Origin: Roseisolibacter agri
GTDB lineage: Bacteria > Gemmatimonadota > Gemmatimonadetes > Gemmatimonadales > Gemmatimonadaceae
DNA: 64,000 nucleotides
NCBI RefSeq assembly: GCF_030159095.1
Contig: NZ_BRXS01000003.1
Coordinates: forward strand, 124,001-188,000
Direction of reading: 5' to 3'
Both the position numbers and the translations under genes were made by a program. Shown here in pieces: positions 1-8,480 of the stretch. Positions within the stretch are counted from its first letter, which is position 1. Each line of letters begins with the position of its first letter. The notes under the pieces are model-generated. The model searched no databases, had not been told where the DNA came from, and saw only the letters and a program-made list of their open reading frames with translations.

Positions 1-926
1 CCATCGACGGCTGCCTGACGTTCGGCCGCGGCCAGCGCGTCGGCATCTTTGCCGGCTCGGGCGTCGGCAAGTCGACGCTGCTGGGCATGATCGCGCGCCA
101 GGCGCGCGCCGACGTGAACGTGATCGCGCTGCTCGGCGAGCGTGGCCGCGAGGTGCGCGAGTTCATCGAGCACTCGCTCGGCCCCGAGGGGCTCGCGCGC
201 AGCGTGCTGGTGGTGGCGACCGGCGACCAGGCCGCGCTCGTGCGCGCGCGCGGCGCGCTGGTGGCGACCGCGATCGCGGAGTACTTCCGCGACCAGGGCA
301 AGCAGGTGCTGCTGATGGTGGACTCGGTCACGCGCGTCGCGATGGCGTGGCGCGAGATCGGCCTCGCCGTCGGCGAGCCGCCCACCACGAAGGGCTATCC
401 GCCCTCGGTGTTCGCCGCGCTGCCGCGCCTCCTGGAGCGCGCGGGCAACGGCGAGACGGGCGGCATCACGGGCATCTACACCGTCCTCGTGGACGGCGAC
501 GACTTCAACGAGCCGGTCGCCGACGCGGCCCGCTCGATCCTCGACGGCCACGTGGTGCTGACGCGCAAGCTCGCCGCCGCGGGGCACTTCCCCGCGATCG
601 ACGTGCTCGACTCGAAGAGCCGCGTGCGCGACAACATCATCACGGCCGACCACAAGGCCGCCGCGAACCAGCTGCTGAAGCTCGAGGGCGCGTACCGCGA
701 GAAGGAGGACCTGATCCTCGTCGGCGCGTACCAGCAGGGGAGCGACCAGACGGTGGACGCCGCGATCGCGCTGCGCGAGCAGGCGCTCGGCTTCCTGCAG
801 CAGCCGCCCGACGAGGCGTCGCCGATGGCGCTGACGCAGAACACGCTGAAGCACCTCGCGATGCAGGTCGCCGCCCGCCGCAACGCGCCGCCGCAGCCGA
901 TGCAGCAGCAGATGATCCGCCGCTAG
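1..926 (+). CDS. fliI: FliI, flagellar type III export ATPase (5' truncated by window edge)
   Basis: This is the soluble ATPase of the flagellar export apparatus, which with FliH and FliJ energises delivery of rod, hook and filament subunits to the FlhA/FlhB gate. The reading frame is already open at base 3, so the start lies outside the window. The Walker A motif GSGVGKST is encoded at about 57-80 and the Walker B strand with [10 protein letters not shown] at about 306-335. The F1-beta-like segment [18 protein letters not shown] follows. About 308 residues remain of a family that is usually 430-450 long. The gene is followed at 75 bp by fliJ, the usual partner order. The identity is certain; only the N-terminal domain is missing. 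Confidence 0.97.
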   Translation, partial: IDGCLTFGRGQRVGIFAGSGVGKSTLLGMIARQARADVNVIALLGERGREVREFIEHSLGPEGLARSVLVVATGDQAALVRARGALVATAIAEYFRDQGKQVLLMVDSVTRVAMAWREIGLAVGEPPTTKGYPPSVFAALPRLLERAGNGETGGITGIYTVLVDGDDFNEPVADAARSILDGHVVLTRKLAAAGHFPAIDVLDSKSRVRDNIITADHKAAANQLLKLEGAYREKEDLILVGAYQQGSDQTVDAAIALREQALGFLQQPPDEASPMALTQNTLKHLAMQVAARRNAPPQPMQQQMIRR

Positions 927-928
927 CC

Positions 929-1000
929 CGCCGTTCTCCGCTTCATCGTCTCACGCAGTTCCGTTCTCCGCCTCACCGTCCTCCGCCTCACCGTCCCGCG
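929..1000. repeat. Half-copy of the ~15-bp unit palindrome family (fliI-fliJ gap)
   Basis: The 74-bp gap between fliI and fliJ consists of degenerate tandem units of the type CCGTTCTCCGCC and CCGTCCTCCGCC, with one CGTCTCACG element. These are the right-arm units of the full palindromes at 42713, 46333, 46853 and 59612. Only one arm is present here and it abuts the fliJ start, so the fliJ leader is pyrimidine-rich. Confidence 0.7.
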
Positions 1001-1489
1001 ATGTTCCGCTTCCGCCTCCAGCGAGTCCTCGACATGCGCGCGCGCACCGAGCGCGACGCGGCCACCGCGCTCGTGTCCGCGCAGGAAGCCGCCGACGCCG
1101 CGCGCGACGAGCAGCGGCGGCTGGAGCGGCAGCGCGAGCAGCTGGCGGCGGCGCAGCGCACGCCCGACGCGGCCGGCGCCTCGGTGGGCGAGCTGCGCAA
1201 CCTCGGCTTCCTGCTGGAGCGCATGGACGAGCAGGTCGCCGGCGCCGCGGCCCTCGCCGCCGCCGCCAACGACACGGTGCTGGAGCGCGAGGACGCGCTG
1301 CGCGCCGCGTTCCGCGAGCGCCGCACGCTCGACCGCCTGCGCGAGAAGCACGAGGACGCGTGGCGCGCGGGCGAGATCGCGCAGGACCGCGCGCTGATGG
1401 ACGAGATCGCGCTCACCCGCTTCACCACCCAGGGCAACTCCGGCAAGCCCGGCGCCGCGCCCGCCTCCGACGCCGGTTCCGGGTCCTGA
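1001..1489 (+). CDS. fliJ: FliJ, flagellar export chaperone / ATPase stalk
   Basis: FliJ is the coiled-coil stalk that inserts into the FliI hexamer and contacts FlhA. The 162-residue product starts MFRFRLQRVLDMR, the typical FliJ N terminus. It is almost entirely Arg/Glu/Ala-rich helix with coiled-coil character, followed by a short unstructured Gly/Ser tail. The open frame extends far upstream, but the start at 1001 is preferred because it reproduces the family N terminus and length and falls after fliI ends. It lies directly downstream of fliI, with one base to the next gene. Confidence 0.93.
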   Translation: MFRFRLQRVLDMRARTERDAATALVSAQEAADAARDEQRRLERQREQLAAAQRTPDAAGASVGELRNLGFLLERMDEQVAGAAALAAAANDTVLEREDALRAAFRERRTLDRLREKHEDAWRAGEIAQDRALMDEIALTRFTTQGNSGKPGAAPASDAGSGS

Positions 1490-1490
1490 C

Positions 1491-2168
1491 ATGCTGAAGG
1501 TCATCCTCTCCGCCGTCGTCGGCCTGCTGGTCGGCCTGGGCGGCACCACCACCCTGGTCGTGCAGCGCGCCAAGCAGGCCGCCGCGAGCGCGCCCGCCGA
1601 CAGCGCGAAGGGCGCGAAGGCGGCCAAGCACGGCGCCGACTCCGCCGCGAAGCCCGTCGCCGCCGCGCCGACCGACAGCGCCGCCGCGACCGACACGACC
1701 GCGCACGCCGCCGCGGCCGACAGCGCCGCCCCGCACGACGCCAAGCCCGCCGACGCGCACGCGCCGGCGCCCGCCGCGGCGCCCGCGAAGGTCGCCGCGA
1801 AGCCGGTCGCGAAGCCCGCCGCGAAGCCCGCCACGAAGCCCGCCGCGCCGACGACCGCGCCGACCGCCGCGAAGCCCGACAGCGCCGCGCAGCACGCGTC
1901 CGCGGAGTCGATCGCCGCGCGCGTGTCGAGCGCGAAGGCCGCCGACGCCGGGCAGAGCGCCGAGCGTCGCCTGGCGAAGTACTTCAGCGCGATGGCCGCG
2001 AAGGACGCCGCGAAGATCCTGGAGCAGATGGACGACCGCGACGTGCTGCACATCCTCAGCTTCGTCGCCGACCGCCAGGCGGCGGCGATCCTCGGCAGCC
2101 TGCCGGCACAGCGGGCGGCCTCCATCGGGCGCGCCACGCTGCGCCCCCAGCCCACGAAGGGACGCTGA
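1491..2168 (+). CDS. MotE/YlxF-like membrane protein with MgtE-N-like domain
   Basis: The 225-residue product has one N-terminal membrane anchor (VILSAVVGLLVGLGG), a long Ala/Lys/Pro-rich region with AAKPAAKPATKPA-type repeats, and a C-terminal helical domain of about 80 residues (KYFSAMAAKDAAKILEQMDD, then DVLHILSFV). That domain resembles the MgtE intracellular N domain also found in FliG. Proteins of this layout between fliJ and fliK are YlxF in bacilli and MotE, a MotB chaperone, in epsilonproteobacteria. A role in stator or basal-body assembly is inferred from layout and position. Its stop codon overlaps the fliK start (TGATG). Confidence 0.75.
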   Translation: MLKVILSAVVGLLVGLGGTTTLVVQRAKQAAASAPADSAKGAKAAKHGADSAAKPVAAAPTDSAAATDTTAHAAAADSAAPHDAKPADAHAPAPAAAPAKVAAKPVAKPAAKPATKPAAPTTAPTAAKPDSAAQHASAESIAARVSSAKAADAGQSAERRLAKYFSAMAAKDAAKILEQMDDRDVLHILSFVADRQAAAILGSLPAQRAASIGRATLRPQPTKGR

Positions 2169-4276
2169 TGCAGATCACGACCGCATCCGCCGGCCTGGCC
2201 GACGTGCTCGCGCCGGCCGCCGCGCCGTCCGAGCCGCGCCCGTCCGAGTCCACGACCGCCGAGTCCACCGCCGCCGCGTTCGACGCGATGCTGGCCGCGC
2301 TCGTGGGCCCGAGCGTCGCGAGCAACCAGCCGACGCCGGTGACCTCCGAGACCGAGGAGGTCGTCGACGGCGAGACGCCGGAATCCGACGACGCGGCGTC
2401 CACCGACGCCGCCACCGGGATCGAGGGCGCGCTCGGCGCCGACGCGCCGACGATGGAGACGCTGCACTACGGCCTGCGCACCGACGCGCAGCTCACGACG
2501 CCGCGCGCCGAGACGGCGGGCGAGCCCGCGTCCGAGCAGGGGAAGGCCGCGCACGCGCGCCGCGACGCGCGCCACCAGCTGTCGGGCCACGGCCGCGGCT
2601 CGGCCGCGCACGACGCCGCGCGGCAGGCGCGCCTGGCCGCGAAGCAGACGCCCGATACCGCGAGCGACGACGTCGCGATCGAGGACGTGGCCGATGACGC
2701 GAGCGACGTGACCACCGCGGTCGCCGCCGACGCCGCAGCCGAGACGATCGCGCGCTTCGACACGAACGGGATGACGCGCGCGGCGCGCACCGAGCGCACC
2801 GAGCGCGCGGCGCCCGTGCCCGTCGCCAGCGACGCCGCCCGCGCGCACGCGAACGCGCACAGCCGCGTCGCGCGCACGACGACGGAGACGGCTGCGCCCG
2901 AGACGACGGCGCCCGCGTCCACCGCGCCCGCGTCCACGACGTCCACCGCGCCCTCGCGCGACGTCGCGGCGCTCGCGCCCGAGCTGCAGACGCGCCTGGA
3001 GCGCGTGATGGACCGCATGCGCGACGAGTTCGGCTACGACGTCGAGGTGGTCGAGACGCAGCGCTCGCAGGCACGCCAGGACGCGCTGTTCGCGCAGGGG
3101 CGCACGCAGCCCGGCGAGGTCGTGACGTGGACGCGCAGCTCGCGCCACCTCACCGGCGACGCGGTGGACGTGAAGATCGACGGCGGCTGGGACGACGCCG
3201 CGGCGTTCCGCACGCTGCAGCGCGTCGCGAAGGAGGAGGGGCTGAAGACGCTCGGCCCGCGCGACGCCGGGCACCTCGAGCTCCCGCGCCACCTCGCGAA
3301 GGAGATCATCGCCGCGGAGGTGGACGTGACCGCGCCCGCGACCGACGCCGCGCCCATCGCGCTGCCGAAGCCGGCCGCCGCGCCGAAGCAGGCCGCCCTC
3401 CCGTCGCACGTCGTCGCGCCGGTGGCCGAGGTCGCGAGCGTCGCGCAGGTCGCGCGCGTCGCGGAGGTCGCGGCCGTCGCCGCGCCGGCAATCGTCGCCA
3501 ACGCGAACGCGAACGCCGACGCCGCGACCGACGCGAAGCCCGGCGTGCGCACCGCGCGCGGCCCGCGCGCCGGCGTGCCCGCCGCGACGCGCGCCACGCG
3601 CAACGACGAGAAGGGCGAGCGCGGCGAGGGCGCTCCCGGCCAGCAGGTCGCGGCCGGCACGCCCGCCTCGCAGCATGCGCCGCGCTTCGCGGCGACGGGC
3701 GCGCCCGTCCTCGGCGCCGCGGCGGTCGATCGCGTGACGCGCGTGACGGACCGCATCGAGGCCGCCGCGGCGGACCGCGGCGTCTCGCACCTCACGCTGC
3801 GCGTCGACAACGCGCTCGGCGGCGAGGACCACATCCGCATCGACGTGCGCGGCCTGACGGTGGACACGCAGATCGCGCTCGGCGATGCGGCCGCGGCGGA
3901 GCGCCTGGGCAACAACATCGGCGAGCTGCGGCAGGCGCTGGAGCGTCAGGGCCTGACCGCCGACACGGTGCGCATCAGCAGCGCCGGCGCGAAGGCGGCC
4001 GAGGCGGCGAACGCCGCGCCGGTGGACGCGGGTCGCGTCGCCGCGTCGTCGGGCGTCACCGCGGGCACGAACGCCGGCGACGCCGGCAGCGCGCGTGACG
4101 GCTCGTCGCAGTCGCAGCACCAGCAGTCGCGCGAGTCGATGCATCGCGACGCGTCCTCTTCATCGCAGCAGCACGGCTCGCGCGACCACCGCCGCGGCCA
4201 CGACGCCGAGCCCTGGCTCGCCGACGAGTTCACGCCGCGCGGCCACGCCTACGGGCGGGCGCGCAACGGTCGCTGA
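2168..4276 (+). CDS. fliK: FliK hook-length control protein with an embedded M15-type peptidase domain
   Basis: FliK is the exported ruler that measures hook length and switches FlhB specificity. The 702-residue product has a low-complexity Ala/Thr/Asp N-terminal half. From about residue 540 it has the conserved Flg_hook domain (LTLRVDNALGGEDHIRIDV and the following GLTVDTQIALGDAAAAERL), ending in a Ser/Gln/His-rich tail. Unusually, residues about 270-380 resemble an M15 (VanY/CwlK-type) peptidoglycan peptidase: SSRHLTGDAVDV supplies H327 and D334 of the SxHxxGxAxD zinc motif, and DAGHLEL supplies D366 and H369 of the DxxH motif. It sits between the motE-like gene and flgD, the usual place for fliK. 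The FliK identity is firm; the peptidase assignment rests on motif spacing only. Confidence 0.88.
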   Translation: MQITTASAGLADVLAPAAAPSEPRPSESTTAESTAAAFDAMLAALVGPSVASNQPTPVTSETEEVVDGETPESDDAASTDAATGIEGALGADAPTMETLHYGLRTDAQLTTPRAETAGEPASEQGKAAHARRDARHQLSGHGRGSAAHDAARQARLAAKQTPDTASDDVAIEDVADDASDVTTAVAADAAAETIARFDTNGMTRAARTERTERAAPVPVASDAARAHANAHSRVARTTTETAAPETTAPASTAPASTTSTAPSRDVAALAPELQTRLERVMDRMRDEFGYDVEVVETQRSQARQDALFAQGRTQPGEVVTWTRSSRHLTGDAVDVKIDGGWDDAAAFRTLQRVAKEEGLKTLGPRDAGHLELPRHLAKEIIAAEVDVTAPATDAAPIALPKPAAAPKQAALPSHVVAPVAEVASVAQVARVAEVAAVAAPAIVANANANADAATDAKPGVRTARGPRAGVPAATRATRNDEKGERGEGAPGQQVAAGTPASQHAPRFAATGAPVLGAAAVDRVTRVTDRIEAAAADRGVSHLTLRVDNALGGEDHIRIDVRGLTVDTQIALGDAAAAERLGNNIGELRQALERQGLTADTVRISSAGAKAAEAANAAPVDAGRVAASSGVTAGTNAGDAGSARDGSSQSQHQQSRESMHRDASSSSQQHGSRDHRRGHDAEPWLADEFTPRGHAYGRARNGR

Positions 4277-4306
4277 TCCACCGCCGATCACCCTTCCCGA
4301 GACACC

Positions 4307-4786
4307 ATGGCCATCAACGGCACGACGACCGCGCCCCCGATGGGCTCCCTGGAGCCCACCACGCCCGGCGTGATCCCGAGCAACCCGAAGGGAAAGCTCG
4401 GCAAGGACGAGTTCCTGAAGATGCTGGTCGCGCAGATGCAGAACCAGGATCCGCTCTCGCCCATGGACGGGCAGCAGATGGCCGCGCAGCTGGCGCAGTT
4501 CTCGAGCGTCGAGCAGCTCGTGACGCTGAACGAGACGATGTCGAACCAGGCCGCGGGCCAGAGCGCGCTGCTCGAGTCGCTCGGCGGCAGCCTCACGCTC
4601 GGCGCGCTCGGCAAGTCGGTGGAAGTGGACTCGTCGCAGGCCGTCGACGCGAATGGCAACCCGGCGCCGCCGAACACGGTGCTGCGCGGCACGGTCGACG
4701 GCGTGCGCTTCACGCCCGAGGGCCCGGTGCTGACGATGGGCCAGTACGAGTTCCCGTTCGGCGCGGTTCTGTCGATCAAGTCGTGA
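4307..4786 (+). CDS. flgD: FlgD, hook-cap (hook scaffolding) protein
   Basis: FlgD caps the growing hook and guides FlgE polymerisation; it is exported and later discarded. The 159-residue product has the diagnostic N-terminal motif LGKDEFLKMLVAQMQNQDPL and then QFSSVEQLVTLN. A short C-terminal beta-rich part (VLRGTVDGVRFTPEGPVL) matches the minimal FlgD core; the larger Tudor/Fn3 insert of enterobacterial FlgD (about 230 aa) is absent. It follows fliK by 30 bp and precedes flgE, consistent with a hook operon. Confidence 0.95.
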   Translation: MAINGTTTAPPMGSLEPTTPGVIPSNPKGKLGKDEFLKMLVAQMQNQDPLSPMDGQQMAAQLAQFSSVEQLVTLNETMSNQAAGQSALLESLGGSLTLGALGKSVEVDSSQAVDANGNPAPPNTVLRGTVDGVRFTPEGPVLTMGQYEFPFGAVLSIKS

Positions 4787-4903
4787 TGCACCGCGCGCAG
4801 AACTTCACGAATTTCTCGCTGCAATACGCGTAAACGGCGAAACGCGAACCGTGGCTCGCGCGTCGATAGACGCTGCATCGTGACGCTGCCACGTCACGAC
4901 GCC

Positions 4904-4919
4904 TGGCGAGCAACACGCT
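4904..4919 (+). promoter_or_regulatory. Weak sigma-54-like -24/-12 candidate upstream of flgE
   Basis: TGGCGAGCAACACGCT keeps the GG-N10-GC spacing of sigma-54 promoters and lies about 73 bp before the flgE start, in a 190-bp gap. The match beyond TGGC and GCT is poor, and no sigma-54 activator gene is present in the window. It is listed because fliL and fliQ have better matches at a similar distance. Confidence 0.25.
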
Positions 4920-4976
4920 CCGCGTTCGGCCGTCCTCCCCTGTCCTTCCTCTCAACGCCCCCGGAGTCGACCCCCC

Positions 4977-6488
4977 ATGCTTCGCTCCCTCTTTGCTGGC
5001 GTCTCGGGCCTGCGCAATCACCAGGTCCGTATGGATGTTATCGGCAACAACATCGCGAACGTTAACACGGTCGCGTTCAAGGCCGGCCGCGTGACCTTCA
5101 AGGAGGGCTTCGCGCAGCTGCTCGCCGGCGCCAGCCGTCCGCCTGGAGACCAGGGCGGCATCAACCCGATCCAGGTCGGCCTCGGCATGCAGATCGGGTC
5201 CATCGACCAGCTCTACACGCAGGGCAACATCGAGACGACGGGCCAGAGCACGGACCTCGCGATCCAGGGCGACTCGCTGTTCGTGGTGCGCAAGGGGAAC
5301 CAGAGCTACTACACGCGCTCGGGCAACTTCCAGCTCGACGCCGACGGCAAGCTGGTGTCGCCGACCAACGGCTTCGTGGTGCAGGGCCGCATGTACGACA
5401 ACGGCCAGCTCGAGGACGGCATCCAGGACATCAAGCTGCCGTTCGGCCAGAAGGTCTCGGCCAAGCCGACGACCGAGATGACGATGGGCGGCAACCTGAA
5501 CGCCGCCGCGCCCACGTTCGTCGGCGACTTCGACGACGCTGGCCGCGCCGACCCGCAGAACGCGAAGGCGTGGACCGAGACGACGCTCGGCGTGTTCGAC
5601 TCGCAGGGCACGAAGTGGGACGTCAAGATCCAGTACTGGAAGACGGGCCCGAACACGTGGAACTGGCAGATGGACCCGATGGTCAGCGCCGCCTCGGTGG
5701 ACTACGTCGTCGACGGCAACTACCCGCTGCCGACCGACGCGGCGAGCGGCCTCCCGGACGGCTACGAGATCCAGGAGGCGAACATCGAGGTCACGAGCCC
5801 CTCGGGCGTGCCGTACAAGAACCCCGACGACTACACGATCAACGCCGATGGCGAGATCGAGTTCGAGGCGTCGATCCCGGCCGGCTCGCAGGTGAAGATC
5901 CACTACCACATGAACCCGACGGACCCGGAGGCGGGCGCCAACACCGGCACCTTCACCTTCGACTCGGCCGGCACGATCATCCCGCCCGCCGACATGCCGT
6001 CGATCGACTTCGCGGTGCCGGGCGCGCTGCCGGTGCAGGTGAAGCTGCAGGTCGGCTCGGGCGTCAACGGCCTGACGCAGTTCGCGACCGCCAGCACCGC
6101 GGTGCTCCGCGACCAGAACGGCTACACCGCCGGCCAGCTGCAGAACTTCTCGATCGACCGCACGGGCCTCATCACCGGCTTCTTCACGAACGGCACGACG
6201 ACGCCGCTCGGCCAGATCGTGCTCGCCGACTTCAACAACCCGTCGGGCCTCCTGCGCGTCGGCGACAACATGTACCAGGAGTCGGCCAACTCGGGCGGCG
6301 CGGTGCTCGGCTTCGCGCTCGAGGGGAGCCAATCGCAGATGACCTCCGGCGCGCTCGAGATGTCGAACGTCGACCTGGCGCAGGAGTTCACGAACATGAT
6401 CATCGCCCAGCGCGGCTTCCAGGCGAACTCCAAGGTCGTGACGACCTCGGACGAGATGCTGCAGGAGCTGATGGGGCTGAAGCGGTAA
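4977..6488 (+). CDS. flgE: FlgE, flagellar hook protein
   Basis: FlgE forms the universal-joint hook between basal body and filament. The 503-residue product starts MLRSLFAGVSGLRNHQVRMD and continues VIGNNIANVNTVAFKAGRV, the axial-protein D0 signature. It ends with the C-terminal D0 helix containing EFTNMIIAQRGFQANSKVV and DEMLQELMGLKR. The central part carries the beta-rich D1/D2 insert typical of a long FlgE. The leader is pyrimidine-rich and no purine-rich ribosome binding site is evident at the chosen ATG, but the start reproduces the family N terminus exactly. Confidence 0.97.
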   Translation: MLRSLFAGVSGLRNHQVRMDVIGNNIANVNTVAFKAGRVTFKEGFAQLLAGASRPPGDQGGINPIQVGLGMQIGSIDQLYTQGNIETTGQSTDLAIQGDSLFVVRKGNQSYYTRSGNFQLDADGKLVSPTNGFVVQGRMYDNGQLEDGIQDIKLPFGQKVSAKPTTEMTMGGNLNAAAPTFVGDFDDAGRADPQNAKAWTETTLGVFDSQGTKWDVKIQYWKTGPNTWNWQMDPMVSAASVDYVVDGNYPLPTDAASGLPDGYEIQEANIEVTSPSGVPYKNPDDYTINADGEIEFEASIPAGSQVKIHYHMNPTDPEAGANTGTFTFDSAGTIIPPADMPSIDFAVPGALPVQVKLQVGSGVNGLTQFATASTAVLRDQNGYTAGQLQNFSIDRTGLITGFFTNGTTTPLGQIVLADFNNPSGLLRVGDNMYQESANSGGAVLGFALEGSQSQMTSGALEMSNVDLAQEFTNMIIAQRGFQANSKVVTTSDEMLQELMGLKR

Positions 6489-6552
6489 GCGTCGAGCGGT
6501 GAGCGTCGAGCGTCGAGGCAGCTCCACTCGACGCTCGACGCTCGACGCTCGC
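6489..6552. repeat. Heptamer-based palindrome (GTCGAGC/GCTCGAC units)
   Basis: Immediately after the flgE stop lie imperfect copies of GCGTCGAGC, a short centre (GGCAGCTCCA), and then three or four copies of CTCGACG in the inverse orientation, so the tract can fold into one long hairpin. The same architecture and a similar centre (GTCTGCTCCG) recur inside the flhF coding sequence at 23001-23070. It may also act as a transcription stop after flgE, although no T-run follows. Confidence 0.75.
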
Positions 6553-6689
6553 CCGGCAGTTCCTTCCGCGCGCGCCGCCGGCAGTTCCTGCCGGCCGGCG
6601 CGTTCGTGCGTCCGGACCCGCCGCCGCCGGAAACGCCCAAGCGCCGATATCTCAAGCAGTTAGCCACGGGCAGCGGGGTGCCCGCCGCC

Positions 6690-6706
6690 TGGCACCGGCC
6701 CTGCCT
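6690..6706 (+). promoter_or_regulatory. Sigma-54-type promoter candidate for fliL operon
   Basis: TGGCACCGGCCCTGCCT matches the sigma-54 consensus with GG and GC exactly ten bases apart, and lies about 97 bp before the fliL start. A near-identical site (TGGCACCCGGCCTGCC) occurs at the same distance before fliQ. The recurrence ahead of two flagellar operons supports a promoter; the sigma factor class is inferred from spacing alone. Confidence 0.5.
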
Positions 6707-6786
6707 TTCCCCTGGCCGAGCGCCACCGCGCGCTCGTCCCCTGCTCCCTGCCCCGCCACGGGCTCCCCGCCCGTCCCGCTCCCGCC

Positions 6787-7350
6787 ATGGCTGCCTCTCC
6801 CGAGTCCGAAGTGCCCGCCGCCGACGAGGCGTCGCCGGCCAAGGGCGCCTCCAAGCTGACGCTGATCCTCGCCGTCGTCGGCGGCATCGCCGCCGGCGCG
6901 GCCGCCGGCGCGTTCGCGGTCGGCCCGCTGGTCGCGCAGAAGCTCGTGCCGCACGCGGCGGCCGCCGCGGCCGCCGCCGACTCGGCGAAGCTGGCCGAGG
7001 GCGAGGCGGAGCATGGCGAGGAGGGAGCCGAGGGCGCCGCGGCCAAGCCGGTGCACACGATCGACAACCTCGTGCTCAACCCCGCGCAGTCGGGCGGCCA
7101 GCGCTTCCTGCTGCTGACGATCGCGTTCGAGCTGAAGGACGCCGCGACGCTGGAGGCGATGAAGTCGCGCGACGCCGAGCTGCGCGACGTGGTGCTGCAG
7201 TCCGTCGGCGCGAAGTCGGTGGAGTACCTCGCCGACATGGCGCAGCGCGACTCGCTGAAGAGCGAGCTGAAGACGGTCGCCGGGAAGCTGTTCCCGGACA
7301 AGAAGGGCGTCATCCGCCGGATCTACTTCCCGCAGTTCGTCATCCAGTAG
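6787..7350 (+). CDS. fliL: FliL, basal-body/stator-associated membrane protein
   Basis: FliL is a single-pass inner-membrane protein that rings the stator and stabilises motor torque. The 187-residue product has a short cytoplasmic N terminus, one membrane segment (LTLILAVVGGIAAGAAAGAF), an Ala/Glu-rich linker and a periplasmic stomatin-like domain (VHTIDNLVLNPAQSGGQRFL, LLTIAFELKD). It ends PDKKGVIRRIYFPQFVIQ, the typical FliL C terminus. It heads the fliL-fliM-fliN-fliOP run, 13 bp before fliM. The longer upstream frame is not needed: the start at 6787 gives a canonical protein. Confidence 0.94.
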   Translation: MAASPESEVPAADEASPAKGASKLTLILAVVGGIAAGAAAGAFAVGPLVAQKLVPHAAAAAAAADSAKLAEGEAEHGEEGAEGAAAKPVHTIDNLVLNPAQSGGQRFLLLTIAFELKDAATLEAMKSRDAELRDVVLQSVGAKSVEYLADMAQRDSLKSELKTVAGKLFPDKKGVIRRIYFPQFVIQ

Positions 7351-7363
7351 CCCGGGCGCGACG

Positions 7364-8401
7364 ATGTCCTCCGACATGCTCTCGCAGTTCGACATCGACC
7401 GCCTGCTCGGCGGCGCCGGCGCGGCGCTGCCGTCGGCCGGCAACACGTTCGGCGGCGGCGCGCAGTCCGGCGCGGTGACGCTCGAGCAGGAGATGTCGGT
7501 CTACGACTTCCGCCGGCCGCACCGCGTCTCCAAGGAGCGCCTGCGCACGCTGGAGGCGATGTACGAGCGCCTGTGCAAGTCGCTCGAGGCGTGGCTCGTG
7601 TCGCGCGCGCGCGGCCACGTCGAGCTGCGCCTGCAGAGCGTCGAGCAGTTCTCGTTCGGCGAGTTCGCGCTCTCGCTCCCGACGCCCTGCGCCACGTACA
7701 TCTTCGACGTGAAGGGCAGCGGCGGCGTGCAGGGCGTGATCGACGTCGGCCACGAGTTCGCCTACTTCCTCATCGACCGCCTGTTCGGCGGCGGCGGCAC
7801 GCCGAGCATCCCGGGGCGCGCGCTGTCGCCGGTGGAGCGCCTGGCCGTGCGCACGGTCGGCGAGCGCACCGCGCAGCTGCTCGAGGAGATCTGGTTCGAC
7901 CACGTCCCGCTCGAGCTGAACGTCACCGGCTTCGAGTCGAGCCCCGAGATCCTGCAGATCGCCAACCGCGAGGATCCGGTCCTCGTGGCGAACATCGAGG
8001 TCGTCGCCGGCCAGGCCAGCTCGCTGCTGCTGATCTGCCTCCCGTTCGCGGTGCTCGAGAAGTTCTTCCAGTCCAGCGGCCAGCGCCGCGTGGGCGGCGT
8101 CGCGGGCACGGAGCGCGAGCAGAAGGAGGCGCGCCTGCGCACCGAGCGCGCGCTGCGCGCCACGCCGGTGACGGTCGCCGCGCGCCTGCCGCAGTTCCAG
8201 ATGTCGCTGCGCGACCTGAGCAACCTCGCGCCGGGCCAGGTGCTCGCCACCGGCATCCCGCGCGACGCGGAGCTGAGCGTGATGATCGGCGGCCGCGAGC
8301 GGTGCAAGGGCGCCGCCGGCCGCGTGGGTCGCCGCCTCGCCGTCCGCCTGCTCGACCAGATCGCGCCGCCCGCCGCACTCGACGAGGACAACGGCGGCTG
8401 A
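7364..8401 (+). CDS. fliM: FliM, flagellar motor switch protein
   Basis: FliM is the middle C-ring protein and CheY-P receptor. The 345-residue product starts MSSDMLSQFDIDRLL, the CheY-binding segment. It continues with the middle domain (VYDFRRPHRVSKERLRTLEA, GGVQGVIDVGHEFAYFLIDR, LFGGGG) and a C-terminal SpoA domain (LRDLSNLAPGQVLATGIPRD, AELSVMIGGRERCKG). The length is normal for the family. It is transcribed with fliL and fliN; the fliM-fliN gap contains repeat units. Confidence 0.96.
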   Translation: MSSDMLSQFDIDRLLGGAGAALPSAGNTFGGGAQSGAVTLEQEMSVYDFRRPHRVSKERLRTLEAMYERLCKSLEAWLVSRARGHVELRLQSVEQFSFGEFALSLPTPCATYIFDVKGSGGVQGVIDVGHEFAYFLIDRLFGGGGTPSIPGRALSPVERLAVRTVGERTAQLLEEIWFDHVPLELNVTGFESSPEILQIANREDPVLVANIEVVAGQASSLLLICLPFAVLEKFFQSSGQRRVGGVAGTEREQKEARLRTERALRATPVTVAARLPQFQMSLRDLSNLAPGQVLATGIPRDAELSVMIGGRERCKGAAGRVGRRLAVRLLDQIAPPAALDEDNGG

Positions 8402-8404
8402 TCC

Positions 8405-8478
8405 GCTCCTGGGTTTCGCGCCGTTCCGTCCTCCGCTCGCTCGTCCTCCGCCGTTCCGTCCTCCGCATCATCGCGCTC
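8405..8478. repeat. Half-copy of the ~15-bp unit palindrome family (fliM-fliN gap)
   Basis: The fliM-fliN gap is composed of units such as GCCGTTCCGTCCTCCG repeated about four times with one degenerate CTCGCTCGTCCTCCG. It is one arm of the family whose full palindromes lie at 42713, 46333, 46853 and 59612. It runs directly into the fliN start and forms its whole leader. Confidence 0.7.
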
Positions 8479-8480
8479 TC

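Noticed and set aside
923-4144. Very long - strand open frame across fliJ, motE-like and fliK
   Set aside because: High GC keeps antisense frames open; the encoded text is Arg/Gly/Ala low-complexity with no family motif, whereas the + strand holds clear flagellar genes.
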